The notes under the pieces were generated by a model. It was not told where the DNA came from and ran no database searches. It saw only the letters and a program-made list of their open reading frames with translations. From Pseudomonas reinekei (lineage in GTDB: Bacteria > Pseudomonadota > Gammaproteobacteria > Pseudomonadales > Pseudomonadaceae), in the NCBI RefSeq assembly GCF_001945365.1, contig NZ_MSTQ01000011.1, forward strand, positions 124,001 through 188,000: DNA of 64,000 nucleotides. The letters are read 5' to 3'. This document shows, in pieces, positions 61,816 through 64,000 of this stretch. Made by a program: the position numbers and the translations under genes. Every line of letters begins with the position of its first letter. The first letter of the stretch is position 1.

Positions 61816-62907
61816 ATGCTCACATTTCTCAAGCAAGAAAGTTTTTTGCTGCTGGCCCTGATCGCTGCCGTCGTGGCTTATCCGCTGGAGCACTGGATGC
61901 TCAGCAGTGGCCAGCCCGTCGCGCTGGCGTCAGGGCTGGTGCTGATCGCCTTCATCGTCGCTGCCTCGATGCGTGTCGCCCATCAGGCAGAACTGCTCGC
62001 CGAAAAAGTCGGCGATCCCTACGGCACCATGATCCTGACCCTGGCCGCCGTGCTGGTGGAAGTGGTGATCCTGGCGATCATGATGAGCAACGAAGCCTCT
62101 GCGACGTTGGTGCGCGACACGATTTATTCGGCGGTGATGCTCGACATCAATGGCATCCTCGGCCTGGCGGCGTTGATGGGTGGGCTCAAGCATGGCGAAC
62201 AGTCGTACAACGACGACTCGGCACGCAGCTACAGCGTGATGATCCTCACCGCCATGGGCGTTTCCATGGTGGTGCCGGAGTTCATCCCCGAGGCCAACTG
62301 GAAGCTGTATTCGGCGTTCACCATCGGCGCGATGGTCGTGCTCTACACGCTTTTCCTGCGCATGCAGGTCGGGCCGCACAGCTATTTTTTCAGCTACAGC
62401 TACCCGGACAAACGCCGCAAGAAAACGCCTCTGGACGAGGAGCCGTCGCCGGTCAATCTGACGCTGTCCATTGGCCTGCTGGTGTTTGGTGTGGTGGTGA
62501 TTGGCGCGTTGGCCGAGGTGATGTCCAAGACCCTTGATCTGGGCCTGGAAGGAACCGGAGCGCCGCCAGTGGTCACGGCCATTCTGGTGGCGGCGATTTC
62601 GGCGGCACCGGAGATTCTGACCGCATTGCGCGCGGCACTGGCCAACCGTATGCAGTCGGTGGTCAACATCGCCATGGGCGCGTCGCTGTCGACGGTGATC
62701 CTGACGGTGCCGGTGATGGAAGCCATGGCGCTTTACACCGGCCAGCCGTTCCAGATGGCCATGACGCCGGTGCAGACGGTGATGATCTTCATCACTCTGA
62801 TCGTCAGCGCGATCAATCTCAACGACGGCGAAACCAATGCCATCGAAGGCATGACCCACTTTGTGCTGTTTGCGACGTTTATCATGTTGTCGTTGCTCGG
62901 ACTTTGA
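61816..62907 (+). CDS. Ca2+/H+ antiporter (CaCA family, ChaA-like)
   Basis: A 363-residue membrane protein with about 11 hydrophobic segments and two CaCA-type repeats: GDPYGTMILTLAAVLVEVV in the first half and AAISAAPEILTALRAALANR in the second, each supplying an acidic residue in the ion path. It should exchange cytoplasmic Ca2+ (perhaps Na+) for protons. It stands on the plus strand within an otherwise minus-strand purine region and is bracketed by REP pairs. Confidence 0.92.
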   Translation: MLTFLKQESFLLLALIAAVVAYPLEHWMLSSGQPVALASGLVLIAFIVAASMRVAHQAELLAEKVGDPYGTMILTLAAVLVEVVILAIMMSNEASATLVRDTIYSAVMLDINGILGLAALMGGLKHGEQSYNDDSARSYSVMILTAMGVSMVVPEFIPEANWKLYSAFTIGAMVVLYTLFLRMQVGPHSYFFSYSYPDKRRKKTPLDEEPSPVNLTLSIGLLVFGVVVIGALAEVMSKTLDLGLEGTGAPPVVTAILVAAISAAPEILTALRAALANRMQSVVNIAMGASLSTVILTVPVMEAMALYTGQPFQMAMTPVQTVMIFITLIVSAINLNDGETNAIEGMTHFVLFATFIMLSLLGL

Positions 62908-62923
62908 ATCTCCACAAATCCCT

Positions 62924-63013
62924 TGTGGGAGCGGGCTTGCCCGCGATGAGGCCGCCACATTCAACATTTCTGTCGACTGACACTCCGCTATCGCGAGCAG
63001 GCTCGCTCCCACA
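62924..63013. repeat. REP pair between convergent antiporter and deaminase genes
   Basis: TGTGGGAGCGGGCTTGCCCG (from 62924) faces CGAGCAGGCTCGCTCCCACA (ending 63013), a pair spaced by about 42 bases between convergent stops. Confidence 0.88.
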
Positions 63014-63031
63014 GGTTTAATCGGTATTGAA

Positions 63032-64000
63032 TCAGGTCCCGGCAATCAACTGCCGAGCCGCCTGGCTGTGGTCGGCAATCAACCCCTTCAGGTCCAGCCC
63101 TTCGACCTGCCCGTCAATCACTCGCCACTTGCCGCCAATCATCACCCGATCCGCACGGTCAGCGCCGCACAGCAGCAACGCCGAGACGGGGTCATGGCTG
63201 CCGGAGAAGCGCAGCTCGTCGAGCTTGAACAGCGCCAGGTCAGCCTGCTTGCCCACCGCCAGTTCACCGATATCGGTACGGCCCAGCAGACTGGCCGAGC
63301 CTTGGGTTGCCCAACCCAATACGCGCTCCGGAGTGATCTTTTCTGCACCGTAACGCAAGCGCTGGATGTACAGCGCCTGGCGCGCCTCGAGCATCATGTT
63401 CGAGGCATCGTTGGACGCCGATCCGTCCACGCCCAAGCCGAGCAAGGCGCCGGCGTCAGTCAGGTCGATGCTCGGGCAAATGCCGGAAGCCAGGCGCATG
63501 TTCGAGCTCGGGCAGTGGCAAATACCGGTGCGGGCGGCGCCCAGGCGAGCGATTTCGTCCGGGTTGAAATGGATGCCGTGGGCCAGCCAGGTACGCGGGC
63601 CTAGCCAGCCGACGCTATCCAGGTAATCCACGGTGCGCAGGCCGAAGCGTTGCAGGCAGAAGTCTTCTTCGTCGAGGGTTTCGGCCAGGTGGGTGTGCAG
63701 GCGGACGTCCAGTTTATTCGCCAGTTCGGCGCTCGCGGACATGATTTCCGGGGTCACCGAGAACGGCGAGCAAGGCGCCAGGGCAATCTGGATTTGCGCA
63801 CCGTCGCCGCGTTCATGGTACTCGGCGATCAGGCGCTGACTGTCGTCGAGGATCACCTGGCCTTCCTGTACGGTTTGCTGCGGCGGCAGGCCGCCGTCCT
63901 TTTCGCCGAGGCTCATGGAACCGCGCGTCAGCATCGCCCGCATGCCCAATTCGCGAACGCTTTCGACTTGCACGTCAATCGCGTTTTCCAGGCCTTCGGG
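63032..64000 (-). CDS. 8-oxoguanine deaminase (5' end outside window)
   Basis: A member of the amidohydrolase superfamily, open to the right edge, with at least 322 C-terminal residues visible. Metal and catalytic motifs are LHTHLAETLDEE, LAHGIHFN, ICHCPSSNMRLASG and GVDGSASNDASNMM. This pattern matches P. aeruginosa Pa0142, shown to deaminate 8-oxoguanine to urate. Its closeness to the adenine deaminase, BMP protein and oxygenase supports a purine salvage and repair role. Its N-terminal HxH is not in the window. Confidence 0.9.
   Translation of the reverse strand, partial: PEGLENAIDVQVESVRELGMRAMLTRGSMSLGEKDGGLPPQQTVQEGQVILDDSQRLIAEYHERGDGAQIQIALAPCSPFSVTPEIMSASAELANKLDVRLHTHLAETLDEEDFCLQRFGLRTVDYLDSVGWLGPRTWLAHGIHFNPDEIARLGAARTGICHCPSSNMRLASGICPSIDLTDAGALLGLGVDGSASNDASNMMLEARQALYIQRLRYGAEKITPERVLGWATQGSASLLGRTDIGELAVGKQADLALFKLDELRFSGSHDPVSALLLCGADRADRVMIGGKWRVIDGQVEGLDLKGLIADHSQAARQLIAGT

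Noticed and set aside
1..64000. CRISPR array, prophage, insertion sequence, integron or toxin-antitoxin locus
   Set aside because: No regularly spaced direct repeats, integrase, transposase or recognisable toxin-antitoxin pair was seen; the repeats present are REP-type palindromes.

Overview
The window looks like a chromosomal segment of a Pseudomonas of the fluorescens group. The evidence is high GC with strong third-position GC bias, REP/REPIN palindromes of the GTGGGAGCGGGCTTGCCCGC family in many gaps, and gene pairings familiar from Pseudomonas: accB-accC-prmA, pprA/pprB with flp-tad, cueR/copA/copZ, and 8-oxoguanine plus adenine deaminases. I found no rRNA, tRNA, CRISPR array, transposase or prophage. 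Both window edges cut a gene: a DUF3426 protein on the left and an 8-oxoguanine deaminase on the right.

Layout. 1-6.6 kb: leftward housekeeping block (DUF3426, prmA, accC, accB, aroQ, dsbD). 6.8-10.5 kb: a chemoreceptor and a two-receiver diguanylate cyclase. 10.9-15.2 kb: DUF2333, NUDIX, SUI1/YciH and speA. 15.4-17.5 kb: an orphan type VI vgrG plus DUF4123 adaptor with no effector gene beside it. 17.6-21.8 kb: a MATE transporter, a small membrane protein, a MazG-like protein, cmoM and two tandem DUF4136 lipoproteins. 22.0-37.2 kb: a complete Tad/Flp pilus locus. It holds tadG, pprA kinase, a TadE-like pseudopilin, fppA peptidase, pprB regulator, DUF3613, tadD-tadC-tadB-tadA-tadZ-rcpA-rcpC on the minus strand, divergent flp, and an extra single-domain response regulator. 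37.7-41.1 kb: a TpsB-type outer-membrane transporter next to a heptad-repeat lipoprotein. 41.4-46.1 kb: MaoC, FabG-like reductase, thiolase and an AraC regulator. 46.2-49.5 kb: a dCache amino-acid-type chemoreceptor and a RIO-family kinase. 49.6-53.2 kb: the copper module cueR-copA and copZ with two matching CueR operators. 53.3-58.3 kb: MFS pump, small protein, quinone reductase, monooxygenase, LysR and ArsR regulators. 58.4-64 kb: purine catabolism genes (adenine deaminase, 2OG-Fe(II) oxygenase, BMP-family binding protein, 8-oxoguanine deaminase) with a Ca2+/H+ antiporter between them.

How the genes work together. The Tad block encodes the whole route for Flp pili: pilin (Flp), peptidase (FppA), pseudopilins (TadE, TadG), ATPase (TadA), platform (TadB, TadC), localisation factor (TadZ), secretin and partners (RcpA, RcpC, TadD), and its PprA-PprB control pair. 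The most unusual part is the adjoining TpsB/lipoprotein pair. The lipoprotein has a lipobox, no aromatic residues after the lipidated cysteine, and heptads of the form hGDxVxx instead of a canonical TPS domain. A strong terminator separates it from the transporter gene downstream, and its upstream region shares a TAATAC/GTATTA palindrome with the flp-rcpC intergenic region. I propose it as a candidate surface-adhesin export system that works beside the Flp pili. That is inference, not demonstrated.
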